In this document: positions 1-7,605 of the stretch, one piece after another | Layout of the letters: each line of letters opens with the position of its first letter | Numbering within the stretch: the first letter of the stretch is position 1 | From: an uncultured Pelagibacteraceae bacterium | GTDB lineage: Bacteria; Pseudomonadota; Alphaproteobacteria; Pelagibacterales; Pelagibacteraceae | Reading direction: 5' to 3' | Length of the DNA stretch: 53,580 nt | Assembly: GCA_902558225.1 (NCBI GenBank) | Contig: CACEDG010000007.1 | Span: 1-53,580, forward strand | Position numbers and translations under genes: made by a program | The notes under the pieces: generated by a model | The model's input: only the letters and a program-made list of their open reading frames with translations | The model's database searches: none | Told to the model about the DNA's origin: nothing

Positions 1-182
1 ACTAGAACATCTAAAATTTTATCCTCATCTGTAAGCTTGAGTTCAAAGACTGCATCTATTTGGGATTTATTTCCCTCTGTACTAATTTTCTTAATATTAA
101 TTAAATCTTTGCCAGAGATGATATCATTATCAATTAATACATTGATTAAATTAATTTCACTTTCTCGACTTATCTTAAGCAT
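1..182 (-). CDS. pilB: PilB/GspE-family pilus assembly ATPase, N-terminal fragment (runs off the left edge)
   Basis: An open frame starts with ATG at 182, directly after the pilQ stop (TAG then ATG with no gap), and runs off the window. The 60 visible residues begin MLKISRESEINLINVLIDND and continue with an acidic, helical stretch. This resembles the N-terminal domain of type II secretion/type IV pilus assembly ATPases, which precedes the Walker motor. The motor itself lies outside the window, so the assignment rests on this short stretch and on the position after pilQ in a pil operon. PilB would power pilin polymerisation at the inner membrane, opposing PilT encoded at 18027-19040. An unrelated small pilus protein is possible but less likely. 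Confidence 0.7.
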   Translation of the reverse strand, partial: MLKISRESEINLINVLIDNDIISGKDLINIKKISTEGNKSQIDAVFELKLTDEDKILDVL

Positions 183-1721
183 CTATAAAATCCTTGGTGC
201 AATAAATACTAATAATTCATCCATATTATCAGTATTTGATTTTCCTTTAAATAGATTTCCTACGACTGGCACGTTTCCTACCCCAGGAGTTTGTTGCTTA
301 CTGTTAGTTAGAGCGTTCTTTTTAATACCGCCTATAACCACAATATCTCCATCAGCTATGAGTAATTTTGTGCTTATTTCCATTTTATTAATTGCGGGAT
401 CTCCTGGGTTAGATCTATTTGGAGTATCGTTATTTACTTGAATATCTAAAAGAACGTTTCCGTCACCTATTATGCTTGGTGTGACAGTCATTTTTAATGC
501 AGCTTCTTTAAAAGAGGTATCTGAACCCTCTGCTGAGCTTGATGCATACGGTATTTCCTCACCTTGGGTAATAGTAGCAACTTGATTATCTAAAGTAAAA
601 ATTTTTGGATTAGAAATAGTTTTACCCATTCCTTGCGATTCTAATGCAGTAATTTCAGTTTTTAAAACTGCAGACCCTGTTTGTTTTAGAATACCAATAC
701 CACTTGTCTTACCAGCTGCACTAAAGTCAGTTAAAGAGTCTGTAGTAGCTCCTAAGTTAGCCGTTCCTGCATTGGCATCTATGTTACCTGTCGATCCAGC
801 TTGAACACCACCTATGACTTCACCTTGTCTTTTATAAAATCCACCGAGTCTTGTACCTAGAGCTCTTTCAAAGTCAGAGTTTGCTTCAACTATAAAAGCT
901 TCGATTAATACTTGTTTGGTTCTAACATCAATTTCTCTTATTATCTTATCTACGACATCTAAGTCTTTTTCTTTTCCTCTTGCAATAATTGATCTCGTAG
1001 TTTTCTCTTCAGTAAATTGCACAAGAGAAAGTCCTCCTTCACTATCTTTAAATAATGTATCTAAAGTAGTTTTAGCTTCAGCAGGACTAATATAATAAAG
1101 TCTAAAAATTTCTGAAATTAATGGTTCTACAGAGTCCTCTAATTCAACTTTTTTTCTAACAGCTGATGCTCTTGCTGATTTTGTAGACTCTTGTTGAGTT
1201 AAATTTGACGGAGAATGAACTCTAATTAAATTACTTTGTACATCAAAATCTGCAGCATAATTTTTTAGATCTAATAGAGCATTAAAAGCTTTGTCCCATG
1301 GTATATCTATTAATTGTGCAGTGACAGATCCAGCTACTTCATCTCCTATCAAAATATTTATCTGACCAGCTTTAGCCATAAGATCTATTGCTGTTCTATA
1401 ATCAAGATTTTGAAATTTGAAAGATACGTTCTGTTTTAATAATTGATATTCATCACCAATTAATAAGTAGTTTCTTGATTTTTGAGAGGAAATTTGTTTT
1501 CTTTTACCGAGTTTAATAACATCTGCCTCAGCTGGTTTGGGTCCCATTTTGGCAGTTTTGTCTACCTCTATCTTACCTTGTTTTTTTATGTCGTCTTTAA
1601 TTAATGGTGTATTGTGTTTGAACTTTTTCTTACCAAATTTACTATCGGTAGCACAACCACTTAAAAGGAAAGCAGATAATAAACTAAATAAAATTAAAAA
1701 TTTAAATTTTTTAATATTCAT
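183..1721 (-). CDS. pilQ: Type IV pilus secretin PilQ (short, predicted lipoprotein)
   Basis: This is the outer-membrane secretin through which the pilus exits. The 512 residues begin with a lipoprotein signal peptide: a lipobox LLSG followed by Cys23. An STN-like domain spans about residues 95-168, a secretin N-domain about 203-268, and the secretin core about 270-512, ending in the typical DELLVFIAPRIL. It is shorter than classical PilQ and no AMIN domains are evident, so it is closer in build to lipoprotein secretins such as MshL. The gene overlaps pilP by 11 bases upstream and abuts pilB downstream. The family call is firm. The lipid anchor is inferred from the lipobox, and might replace the need for a separate pilotin. 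Confidence 0.93.
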   Translation of the reverse strand: MNIKKFKFLILFSLLSAFLLSGCATDSKFGKKKFKHNTPLIKDDIKKQGKIEVDKTAKMGPKPAEADVIKLGKRKQISSQKSRNYLLIGDEYQLLKQNVSFKFQNLDYRTAIDLMAKAGQINILIGDEVAGSVTAQLIDIPWDKAFNALLDLKNYAADFDVQSNLIRVHSPSNLTQQESTKSARASAVRKKVELEDSVEPLISEIFRLYYISPAEAKTTLDTLFKDSEGGLSLVQFTEEKTTRSIIARGKEKDLDVVDKIIREIDVRTKQVLIEAFIVEANSDFERALGTRLGGFYKRQGEVIGGVQAGSTGNIDANAGTANLGATTDSLTDFSAAGKTSGIGILKQTGSAVLKTEITALESQGMGKTISNPKIFTLDNQVATITQGEEIPYASSSAEGSDTSFKEAALKMTVTPSIIGDGNVLLDIQVNNDTPNRSNPGDPAINKMEISTKLLIADGDIVVIGGIKKNALTNSKQQTPGVGNVPVVGNLFKGKSNTDNMDELLVFIAPRIL

Positions 1722-2157
1722 TTGCCTCTTTTATTTGATTTTTAAAATTCATTATTATGTATTTGTTATCATCTTCTTTTTCAAAAACAGCTTCCTTTAT
1801 ATTTACATTTACAAGTTTTACTCCACTTAATACTTCTTCAAAAAGTTCAACGGTCATAAACTCACCATTGTCATCAACTAATGTAATGAAACTATTATCT
1901 TGCGCAGAAAATGATCCAACTAGTTTATAAGCTCTTAATTTTACTGCGCTTGAGGTTGGGGTTTCTTCAGTTACTAAATCACTTGCATTAGATGCATCTC
2001 CAGCAAATGGGTCATTTAATGGTAAAGGCTCTTCATCAACTGTTACAGTGTTATCAACTTTTTTCTTCTCTTTTACTTTGTCATGACTATCTGACATGGC
2101 CTTCTGTGAGAAAGTAAAAATCATTAAAACTATAATTATCAGTCTAAAAAAAATCAT
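1711..2157 (-). CDS. pilP: Type IV pilus inner-membrane alignment protein PilP
   Basis: The 148-residue protein has an N-terminal hydrophobic segment (about residues 3-20) that is a signal peptide or anchor. A charged linker with the PLNDPF motif typical of PilP linkers follows, then a beta-rich domain from about residue 70 (KLRAYKLVGSFSAQDNSFIT). In known systems PilP joins the PilN/PilO inner-membrane complex to the PilQ secretin. No lipobox cysteine is seen, unlike many PilP lipoproteins. The start overlaps the pilO end by 14 bases and its own end overlaps pilQ by 11, so translation is probably coupled. Position and fold pattern make the call good despite low sequence conservation. Confidence 0.8.
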   Translation of the reverse strand: MIFFRLIIIVLMIFTFSQKAMSDSHDKVKEKKKVDNTVTVDEEPLPLNDPFAGDASNASDLVTEETPTSSAVKLRAYKLVGSFSAQDNSFITLVDDNGEFMTVELFEEVLSGVKLVNVNIKEAVFEKEDDNKYIIMNFKNQIKEANEY

Positions 2158-2836
2158 CTGGCAAACCTACTATTGTTAAAACTCCATTTACTACTACCGT
2201 ACTGGTTGTATCCCCTTTTACCACTTTAATCGTTTCTTTGTCAAAATTTAACATCTTTTGTGACATGGCTACTTGTCTTTTAAACTTAATATAACCAAGA
2301 AAATTACCTTTAATTTGAAAATCTACAGGTATTCTATAATAAGCAATATTCTGCTTTTTTGTTGTATCAACTTTTTTAGTCTTTTTTTTCTTCTTACTTT
2401 TTTGTGTAGATGCTATAGCCGCTGCCTTTGATACTGCTTTAGGAGTGCCTTTTTCAATTTTTGATATTATTAAATTATTAATTCCAGCAAATTGACTTAA
2501 GGTCTCATAAAGACCCTCTACTTCTGCTTTACTGTGAAATAATGTTGAAAAATTTTCGTATTGTGGGGTCAATTTTTTTATTTTTTCCTTACTGCTAGAA
2601 ATAACTTTATTCATTTCATTGATTTCAGTTTGTTTTTTTTGCATGTCATTCAATTGGGCTCTTTTCTTATCTACTATTGGGCTTAAAATAGTGTAATATA
2701 TAATCAAGAAGACAATTACTGAACCAATTCCTATTCCAAATTTAATTAAAATTTTTTTATCTATAGATTGAATTTTAGCTTTAATACTTTCTATATTTAT
2801 ATTCTTCATATCAATATTAATATTTTTTAAATCCAT
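2144..2836 (-). CDS. pilO: Type IV pilus inner-membrane protein PilO
   Basis: The 230-residue bitopic protein has a short cytoplasmic N-terminus of repeated NIN/MKN segments and one membrane helix at about residues 32-54. A coiled coil follows at about 57-95 (VDKKRAQLNDMQKKQTEINE), then a periplasmic ferredoxin-like domain interrupted by a lysine-rich linker near residues 145-165. This layout matches PilO, which heterodimerises with PilN. The gene follows the fused pilMN gene by 3 bases and overlaps pilP by 14. PilO sequences diverge strongly, so the call depends on topology and synteny. Confidence 0.85.
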   Translation of the reverse strand: MDLKNINIDMKNINIESIKAKIQSIDKKILIKFGIGIGSVIVFLIIYYTILSPIVDKKRAQLNDMQKKQTEINEMNKVISSSKEKIKKLTPQYENFSTLFHSKAEVEGLYETLSQFAGINNLIISKIEKGTPKAVSKAAAIASTQKSKKKKKTKKVDTTKKQNIAYYRIPVDFQIKGNFLGYIKFKRQVAMSQKMLNFDKETIKVVKGDTTSTVVVNGVLTIVGLPDDFF

Positions 2837-2839
2837 AAA

Positions 2840-5257
2840 TTATCCTTTAACATCAATTAAAATTGTAAAATTCTTTTTTATATCAGCAGCATCCCCTGCT
2901 TTACCTCTGTAATTCATATTTCCTAAAGAAGCTTGAGTAACTAACTCTTGTGCGCCTAAATTGTTTATTAGCTTTAAAATATCTTGATCAGTCGCTGCTT
3001 GACCCTTTACGACAACTCTATTTTTTCCATCATATTCAACAGAACTAAATTTAATTCTTTTAGGAACGCTCATTGCAACTTGCGCCAAAACTCTATAACT
3101 ATTTTTCTTATTTGATTTTAGGCTATTACTTAATTGCAGTGTTTTTGTAATTATGCCTAACTCTTTTTTAATCTTGGTTTGCTCAGCAGTCTTAGCTTTG
3201 TGTGAATTTAAGACATTACTATAATTTACTAACTTTTTATTGTATGAATGAATATTCCAGAATGATAATCCAAAAAGAACCAAATATATTGCTGCAACAG
3301 CTGCTGTAATACCTTTAAAAGCAAAACTTGAAAAAGCTTTCATCTTTTTCTCCTTAATCATTCCTTTTCTATCAGGTAAGAGATTTATATTTTTGACTGC
3401 CGTTACGAACTTATAATAGCCAAATACATCTAATTTTCTAAATGCGAGACCAATTACAGATGATAAATAAGATCTATTAGCTAAATCAACTTTATCTTTA
3501 GTCTGTTGAGGAATTAATAATCCATCAACTGGATCAAATAAATTAAAACCAACATTCATTAAATTTTTTCGAAAACTTGATAGGTAATCTTCAACATCCT
3601 TTAAATCAGAAACAACTTTTATATTTCTAATTCTTCTCTCATATTTTGTTTCAAAATCTTGTACTGCTTGTTTAACTTGGGTAATAAATCTTCTTACTAA
3701 AGCCTCTTTTTCCTCGATATCTTGTGACTCTAATAAAATTTTTCTGTCTTGGCCTCTTAAAAATATATCAGTAATTATTGGGTTATTTTCATATAAAATC
3801 ATTAAATAATTTTCATCTAAACCAAATTCTAAAACAGCAGTAAGATTTGCATCCTCTGCACTATTTGAAATTTGATTTATTTGATCAACCGCAGATTTTA
3901 ATGCAAAACATTTTACATCAATTATTACAGGGTTAAGTCTACTTTGTTTAATTATTGAGGTATAATTATTAATATCAGCTAATTTTGAAGCAACAAATAA
4001 AATATCCATTGTATTAGCTTTATCATTTCTATTTATAACTTGATGGAAAATTGAATAGTCGTCAAGGTTATCAGTTAATTGGACAAGATTTTCCCAAAGT
4101 GAATTAGTCTCAATTGCTTTTTGTAATTCTTCATCTTTCATTAAGGGGGCAGTTACAACTCTTATAATTGCGCTTGTTACAGGTATTGCAATTGCAGCAT
4201 TCATTGTCATTATTTTTGATTTTTGTAATGCAATAGTAAGTTCAGCTCCTAATTTTTCTCCATTATCTAAGACACTTGCATCTTCTGGTAAATCTACTGG
4301 ATGAGAATAAAATTTATCTAATACCCATTGATTTGATTTGTTAGTTGATACTTGAGCTAATCTAATTTCTTTATTACTTATTTCTACTCCAACAATCTCC
4401 TCCCCTTTTACAGAAGACTTTCCAATTTTAGATTTGAAAAAGTCTCCAACTTTTTTTGAAAGTTCTCCTGTTTTTTTTGAAAGTTCACCTGTTTGTAAAG
4501 ATGGTTTTGACTCTGAACTTTTTTCTAAAAATTTTGGTTTTTTAAATTTTATATTTTTTAAATTTTCTAAAAAAGCAAACTTAGATTTTTTATTTTCAGT
4601 TTCAACTTCAGCTGTTTGATTAAGATTTACAGTTTCATTTGGTGTTTCTGGTTTTGAAATCGTTTGATTTGTTGTTTGAGTATTTTCATTTTGAATAGGA
4701 CTTTCTGTTTGATTGTTTGTTTCTGGCTGAACAGATGTTTGTTCTGGTACAGTAGATTGTTCTATAGCTTTTTTTTCTTTTTCTTTTTCTGAAACAACAT
4801 CATCAAACCATTTTTCTAAAATTGGAATTGCTTCTTCTAAATTTGGAGTCCCCGATGATGAAATTTTTTGTTTTCCATCATGATAAAGTCTACCTACCCA
4901 ATTTTTTGATTTTAATTCACCCTTATATTTATCTTGTCGGACATAAATATGTAATCTTCCATCTTTTTTATGGATTACCTCATGTCCAGATCCTACATCC
5001 TCATCTTTTTTTTCGCTTACTTCATCATCTTGGGCCTGAAGGTTCTCATTTTGGTCTTTATTTTCATTAGAGACATCATTATCTTTAGTTTGATCGTTAT
5101 TAATGTTTGTATTTTCATTAGAATTAGAATTTGGATCGTTATTTTGACCTTCTACACTTTCAGGTTGATCTTTTTGATCAACTGAAGGTTGATTTTCAGA
5201 TTCAGATACAGTTGTATCTTCGTTTAATATTTTTTTTTCGTCGTCCTGATCGCTCAT
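2840..5257 (-). CDS. Fused PilM-PilN pilus protein with acidic N-terminus and an extra small domain
   Basis: One 805-residue protein combines two pilus platform proteins normally made separately. Residues 1-90 are acidic, Asn/Gln-rich and probably disordered. Residues about 93-155 form a compact basic module (DGRLHIYVRQDKYKGELKSK, then NWVGRLYHDGKQ). A second disordered linker runs to about 285 and includes a GELSKK duplication. PilM, an actin-like ATPase fold, begins near 286 (EEIVGVEISNKEIRLAQVS). PilN begins at about 623 with its signature NINLLP, followed by a membrane helix near 645-668. I chose ATG at 5257. A TTG two codons upstream (5263) is also open, but neither has a clear ribosome site. 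The gene heads the pilO-pilP-pilQ-pilB operon and is preceded by the repeat array at 5279-5612. Confidence 0.88.
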   Translation of the reverse strand: MSDQDDEKKILNEDTTVSESENQPSVDQKDQPESVEGQNNDPNSNSNENTNINNDQTKDNDVSNENKDQNENLQAQDDEVSEKKDEDVGSGHEVIHKKDGRLHIYVRQDKYKGELKSKNWVGRLYHDGKQKISSSGTPNLEEAIPILEKWFDDVVSEKEKEKKAIEQSTVPEQTSVQPETNNQTESPIQNENTQTTNQTISKPETPNETVNLNQTAEVETENKKSKFAFLENLKNIKFKKPKFLEKSSESKPSLQTGELSKKTGELSKKVGDFFKSKIGKSSVKGEEIVGVEISNKEIRLAQVSTNKSNQWVLDKFYSHPVDLPEDASVLDNGEKLGAELTIALQKSKIMTMNAAIAIPVTSAIIRVVTAPLMKDEELQKAIETNSLWENLVQLTDNLDDYSIFHQVINRNDKANTMDILFVASKLADINNYTSIIKQSRLNPVIIDVKCFALKSAVDQINQISNSAEDANLTAVLEFGLDENYLMILYENNPIITDIFLRGQDRKILLESQDIEEKEALVRRFITQVKQAVQDFETKYERRIRNIKVVSDLKDVEDYLSSFRKNLMNVGFNLFDPVDGLLIPQQTKDKVDLANRSYLSSVIGLAFRKLDVFGYYKFVTAVKNINLLPDRKGMIKEKKMKAFSSFAFKGITAAVAAIYLVLFGLSFWNIHSYNKKLVNYSNVLNSHKAKTAEQTKIKKELGIITKTLQLSNSLKSNKKNSYRVLAQVAMSVPKRIKFSSVEYDGKNRVVVKGQAATDQDILKLINNLGAQELVTQASLGNMNYRGKAGDAADIKKNFTILIDVKG

Positions 5258-5278
5258 GTACAACTTATAGTTATTTTG

Positions 5279-5612
5279 TCTAACACAAATTTACGAATCT
5301 CTAACACAAAAATTTGATTTAGTCTAACACAAAAATTATCTATTAGTGTTCATTTTGAGATTTTATTAAAAAAAACCAACAAAATAGCCATTTTTTTAAA
5401 AATTATAATTCTGAAGACTAATTATAAAAAATTATAATTTTTCTTTTTCTCTAACACAAATTCTAAAATTATGATTGTGTTAGAGTATTTTTAATTTGTG
5501 TTAGAGTTTTTGAAAATTCAAAAAATATTAAAAACTCAATAAAATCAACAAAAATTTGATTTATCAGAAAAATTATCTCTTTTGTGTTAGAGTTAATATA
5601 TTTTGTGTTAGA
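5279..5612. repeat. Array of eight 11-base motifs TCTAACACAAA, four in each orientation
   Basis: TCTAACACAAA occurs on the plus strand at 5279-5289, 5300-5310, 5323-5333 and 5450-5460. Its reverse complement TTTGTGTTAGA occurs at 5495-5505, 5581-5591 and 5602-5612. One copy with a single mismatch (ATTGTGTTAGA) lies at 5474-5484. All left-hand copies point one way and all right-hand copies the other. Start-to-start spacings of 21 and 23 (left), 21 (5474 to 5495) and 21 (5581 to 5602) are about two helical turns. That pattern is typical of cooperative protein-binding sites, though function is inferred. I did not notice the motif elsewhere in the window. Confidence 0.9.
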
Positions 5613-5788
5613 GAAAATTATTTTAATCTTATTTTTTTAAAACACATGACTAAAAAGCAAAATTTTAATAAAAAAAATTAAAAAAGATAGTTTTCAATCT
5701 CAAATTGTGCCAGTTTGAAGAAAAATTTTGAATACTTTTCTCTTTTTAGGTGAAAAAACTTAAATTTTTTTAATTCAATACAAAAATA

Positions 5789-5812
5789 AAAAAATAAAAC
5801 ACTTTATTTTTT
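5789..5812 (-). terminator. Perfect A/T-only hairpin downstream of the phosphatase operon, possible terminator
   Basis: AAAAAATAAA (5789-5798) and TTTATTTTTT (5803-5812) form a perfect 10-bp stem around a 4-base loop. It lies about 30 bases past the stop codon of the small gene at 5844-6146. On the minus strand the stem is followed by further T-rich sequence. An A/T-only stem is weak, so termination is a guess from position and shape. Confidence 0.4.
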
Positions 5813-5843
5813 AAATTGTTATAAAAATATTTAAATTATTAAT

Positions 5844-6146
5844 TTAATTTGGGTTTCCAGTGATGTCAGTTGTAAGTTCTTGATAAATCAAGACTGAAAT
5901 AGCGTTTAAGTTATTAATAACTCTATCAAGGTCCCACGTAAAGTTTACATCGCTACAATTTAATTCTTCATAATAATATACTTTAGCCTTAGGAAGGGAT
6001 GGATAAATGTCATCAGCAATAATATTTAGCTCTCTTGTTTTTTTTTCAATTGTAAAATTATATCTACAAACATTAGATGTTGCCCAATATAAAAGAGATG
6101 CGATAACTATTGCAACTAGTACCATGACTTTGCTTGTTACAAACAT
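5844..6146 (-). CDS. Small hypothetical protein with one N-terminal membrane segment
   Basis: I do not recognise this 100-residue protein. Residues about 4-24 form a hydrophobic segment (VTSKVMVLVAIVIASLLYW), an anchor or signal peptide. The rest is soluble, contains two cysteines (in NVCRYNF and ELNCSDVNF) and ends in a polar tail. It starts 10 bases after the stop of the GAF/SpoIIE phosphatase gene, so the two are probably cotranscribed. It could be an exported partner of the phosphatase or of the pilus machinery. That is only context, and no family-level function can be assigned. Confidence 0.65.
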   Translation of the reverse strand: MFVTSKVMVLVAIVIASLLYWATSNVCRYNFTIEKKTRELNIIADDIYPSLPKAKVYYYEELNCSDVNFTWDLDRVINNLNAISVLIYQELTTDITGNPN

Positions 6147-6156
6147 TTAAAATTAG

Positions 6157-7506
6157 TTAAACCCCGTCTACAACAACAATAGTCAAATCATCTTTTTGAA
6201 TTCTGCCTGACTTAATAATATCTTTTACAATTTCATCTAATCTTTGATAATTAGGTGTGTGTTGATACTTTTGTATATAACTTTTGAAACCGTCAGACTC
6301 TAACATATTTCCTTCAGCATCTTTGATTTCAGTAATGCCATCAGTAAAAATATATAAAGAACTTTCAGAAAATTTTAAAGTTGTTTCTTTATATTTAATC
6401 TTTGACATAATTCCAAGTGGAGGTCCTGCTTCAGTATAATTCAAAAATTTTCCATCCTTTGAATGAATTAACGGTGGTTCATGTCCTGCGTTTGCAAGTA
6501 ACAATTCTTTTTTGTTACTATCATAAATTCCAATCAACATAGTAACAAACATACCACGTGCAGCTGTTTCACAAATTTCGGAGTTAAGTAAATTAAGTAA
6601 CTCAGATGCAGAATAAATTGTCTTACTTAAACATCTGTAAAGACTAGAAGCTTTAGACATAAGTAAAGATGATTTGATTCCTTTCCCTGACACATCAGCT
6701 ACTCCAAAACCGTATTTACCATTACCAAGTTCAGAAAAATTATAAAAATCACCTGAAACAACTTTTGCTGGGATATTTATTCCCGCAATAGGAAAATTTT
6801 CTTTTTTGTTTTGTGATAATAAAGTTTTTTGTATCTCACCAACAATTTCAATTTCTTTTTGCATTCTATTTTTATCAACTAAATCTTTTGCCATCTTTGC
6901 ATTATTTATTGCAAGCGCAGCTGGACCAGACAAAGTTTCTAAAAGTTTCCTATCATTTTCTTCAAAAAGTTTATTATTTGTTTTTTTATTTAAACAATGA
7001 ATAACACCAATGCATTCGTCTGATACAATTAGTGGTGAACATAAAACTGAATATGTAGTAAAATTTGTTTTATTATCTAAATCAAAATAAAATTCTGCAA
7101 TTTCTCTTACATCTTTTCTAACGTCACCAACTCTAATACATTTTTTCATAACAGCTGCCTTTCCCATTACACCTTGAGTAATAGGTATTTCAAAGTCTTC
7201 GAGATAAGCTTGATGTTTTGAGGCGATACATTGGAATGATTGATTTTTTTTATCTATTAAAAAAATATTTGCTGCTTGTGCATTGATTCTTTTTATAATT
7301 AAATCTAATGAATTATTTAATGTTTCTTTCAAATCAAGAGACTTTGCAAACTCTTGATTCATTTTAGTAACAAGTTCTAAATCTTTGCTGCTAGTATCGT
7401 CAATTTTAATTGTTTCCTTTTTTTTTGCCCCGAAAAACATGCTATTTATAAATTGATATTCGTTAGTATTTTGATATTTTTGAAATTGATGGAAATCATT
7501 ATTCAT
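6157..7506 (-). CDS. GAF-domain SpoIIE/RsbU-type PP2C serine phosphatase
   Basis: The cytosolic 449-residue regulator has a GAF sensor domain at about residues 50-200 (LKETLNNSLDLIIKRINAQA onward) and a SpoIIE-class PP2C domain at about 220-447. Metal-site motifs are intact: VSGDFYNF, VADVSGKGI, LLANAGHEPPL, IFTDGITE and DDLTIVVV. Such enzymes dephosphorylate serine on STAS-type partners in partner-switching pathways, or act in related signalling. No STAS protein, anti-sigma kinase or receiver domain is visible nearby. ATG at 7506 is preferred, with AGG a few bases upstream. A longer frame would need a TTG at 7554. The gene sits inside the pilus locus, divergent from pilD, so a role in controlling pili is plausible but inferred. 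Confidence 0.88.
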   Translation of the reverse strand: MNNDFHQFQKYQNTNEYQFINSMFFGAKKKETIKIDDTSSKDLELVTKMNQEFAKSLDLKETLNNSLDLIIKRINAQAANIFLIDKKNQSFQCIASKHQAYLEDFEIPITQGVMGKAAVMKKCIRVGDVRKDVREIAEFYFDLDNKTNFTTYSVLCSPLIVSDECIGVIHCLNKKTNNKLFEENDRKLLETLSGPAALAINNAKMAKDLVDKNRMQKEIEIVGEIQKTLLSQNKKENFPIAGINIPAKVVSGDFYNFSELGNGKYGFGVADVSGKGIKSSLLMSKASSLYRCLSKTIYSASELLNLLNSEICETAARGMFVTMLIGIYDSNKKELLLANAGHEPPLIHSKDGKFLNYTEAGPPLGIMSKIKYKETTLKFSESSLYIFTDGITEIKDAEGNMLESDGFKSYIQKYQHTPNYQRLDEIVKDIIKSGRIQKDDLTIVVVDGV

Positions 7507-7605
7507 GCGCCTAATTTCTATTTGCACCTTAATGATGCAATTCTGTTCGTACAATACTGCATTAATGGGCTCATAGAATTATCCTCTCAAATTAAACTAT
7601 AAATT

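Larger units (their letters stand above)
5258..5843. other. 586-base non-coding, extremely AT-rich region with repeat array; probable pilMN operon control region
   Basis: No credible gene was found on either strand. The stretch lies between the end of the small membrane protein gene and the start of pilMN, both on the minus strand. It holds eight copies of an 11-base motif (5279-5612), a partly duplicated block (AAAAATTTGATTTA at 5308-5321 and 5550-5563), A/T-only inverted repeats around 5400-5440, and an AT-rich hairpin at 5789-5812. Its position makes it the likely promoter region of the pilMN-O-P-Q-B operon. No promoter elements could be assigned with confidence against this base composition. 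Confidence 0.7.

Noticed and set aside
37..441. Plus-strand open frame of 134 codons
   Set aside because: It lies opposite pilQ and pilB, has no family-like pattern and is a by-product of the real minus-strand genes.
4434..4520. Direct repeat encoding GELSKK twice within pilMN, considered as a mobile or CRISPR-like repeat
   Set aside because: It is a short in-frame duplication inside a disordered linker and does not extend beyond the coding sequence.
5279..5612. Repeat cluster considered as a CRISPR array
   Set aside because: The unit is only 11 bases, occurs in both orientations with uneven spacing, and no cas genes are present.
5279..5612. Motif considered as a DNA uptake sequence linked to the pili
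   Set aside because: Uptake sequences are scattered through a genome. Here the copies are confined to one intergenic region in the window, so a local regulatory site is likelier.
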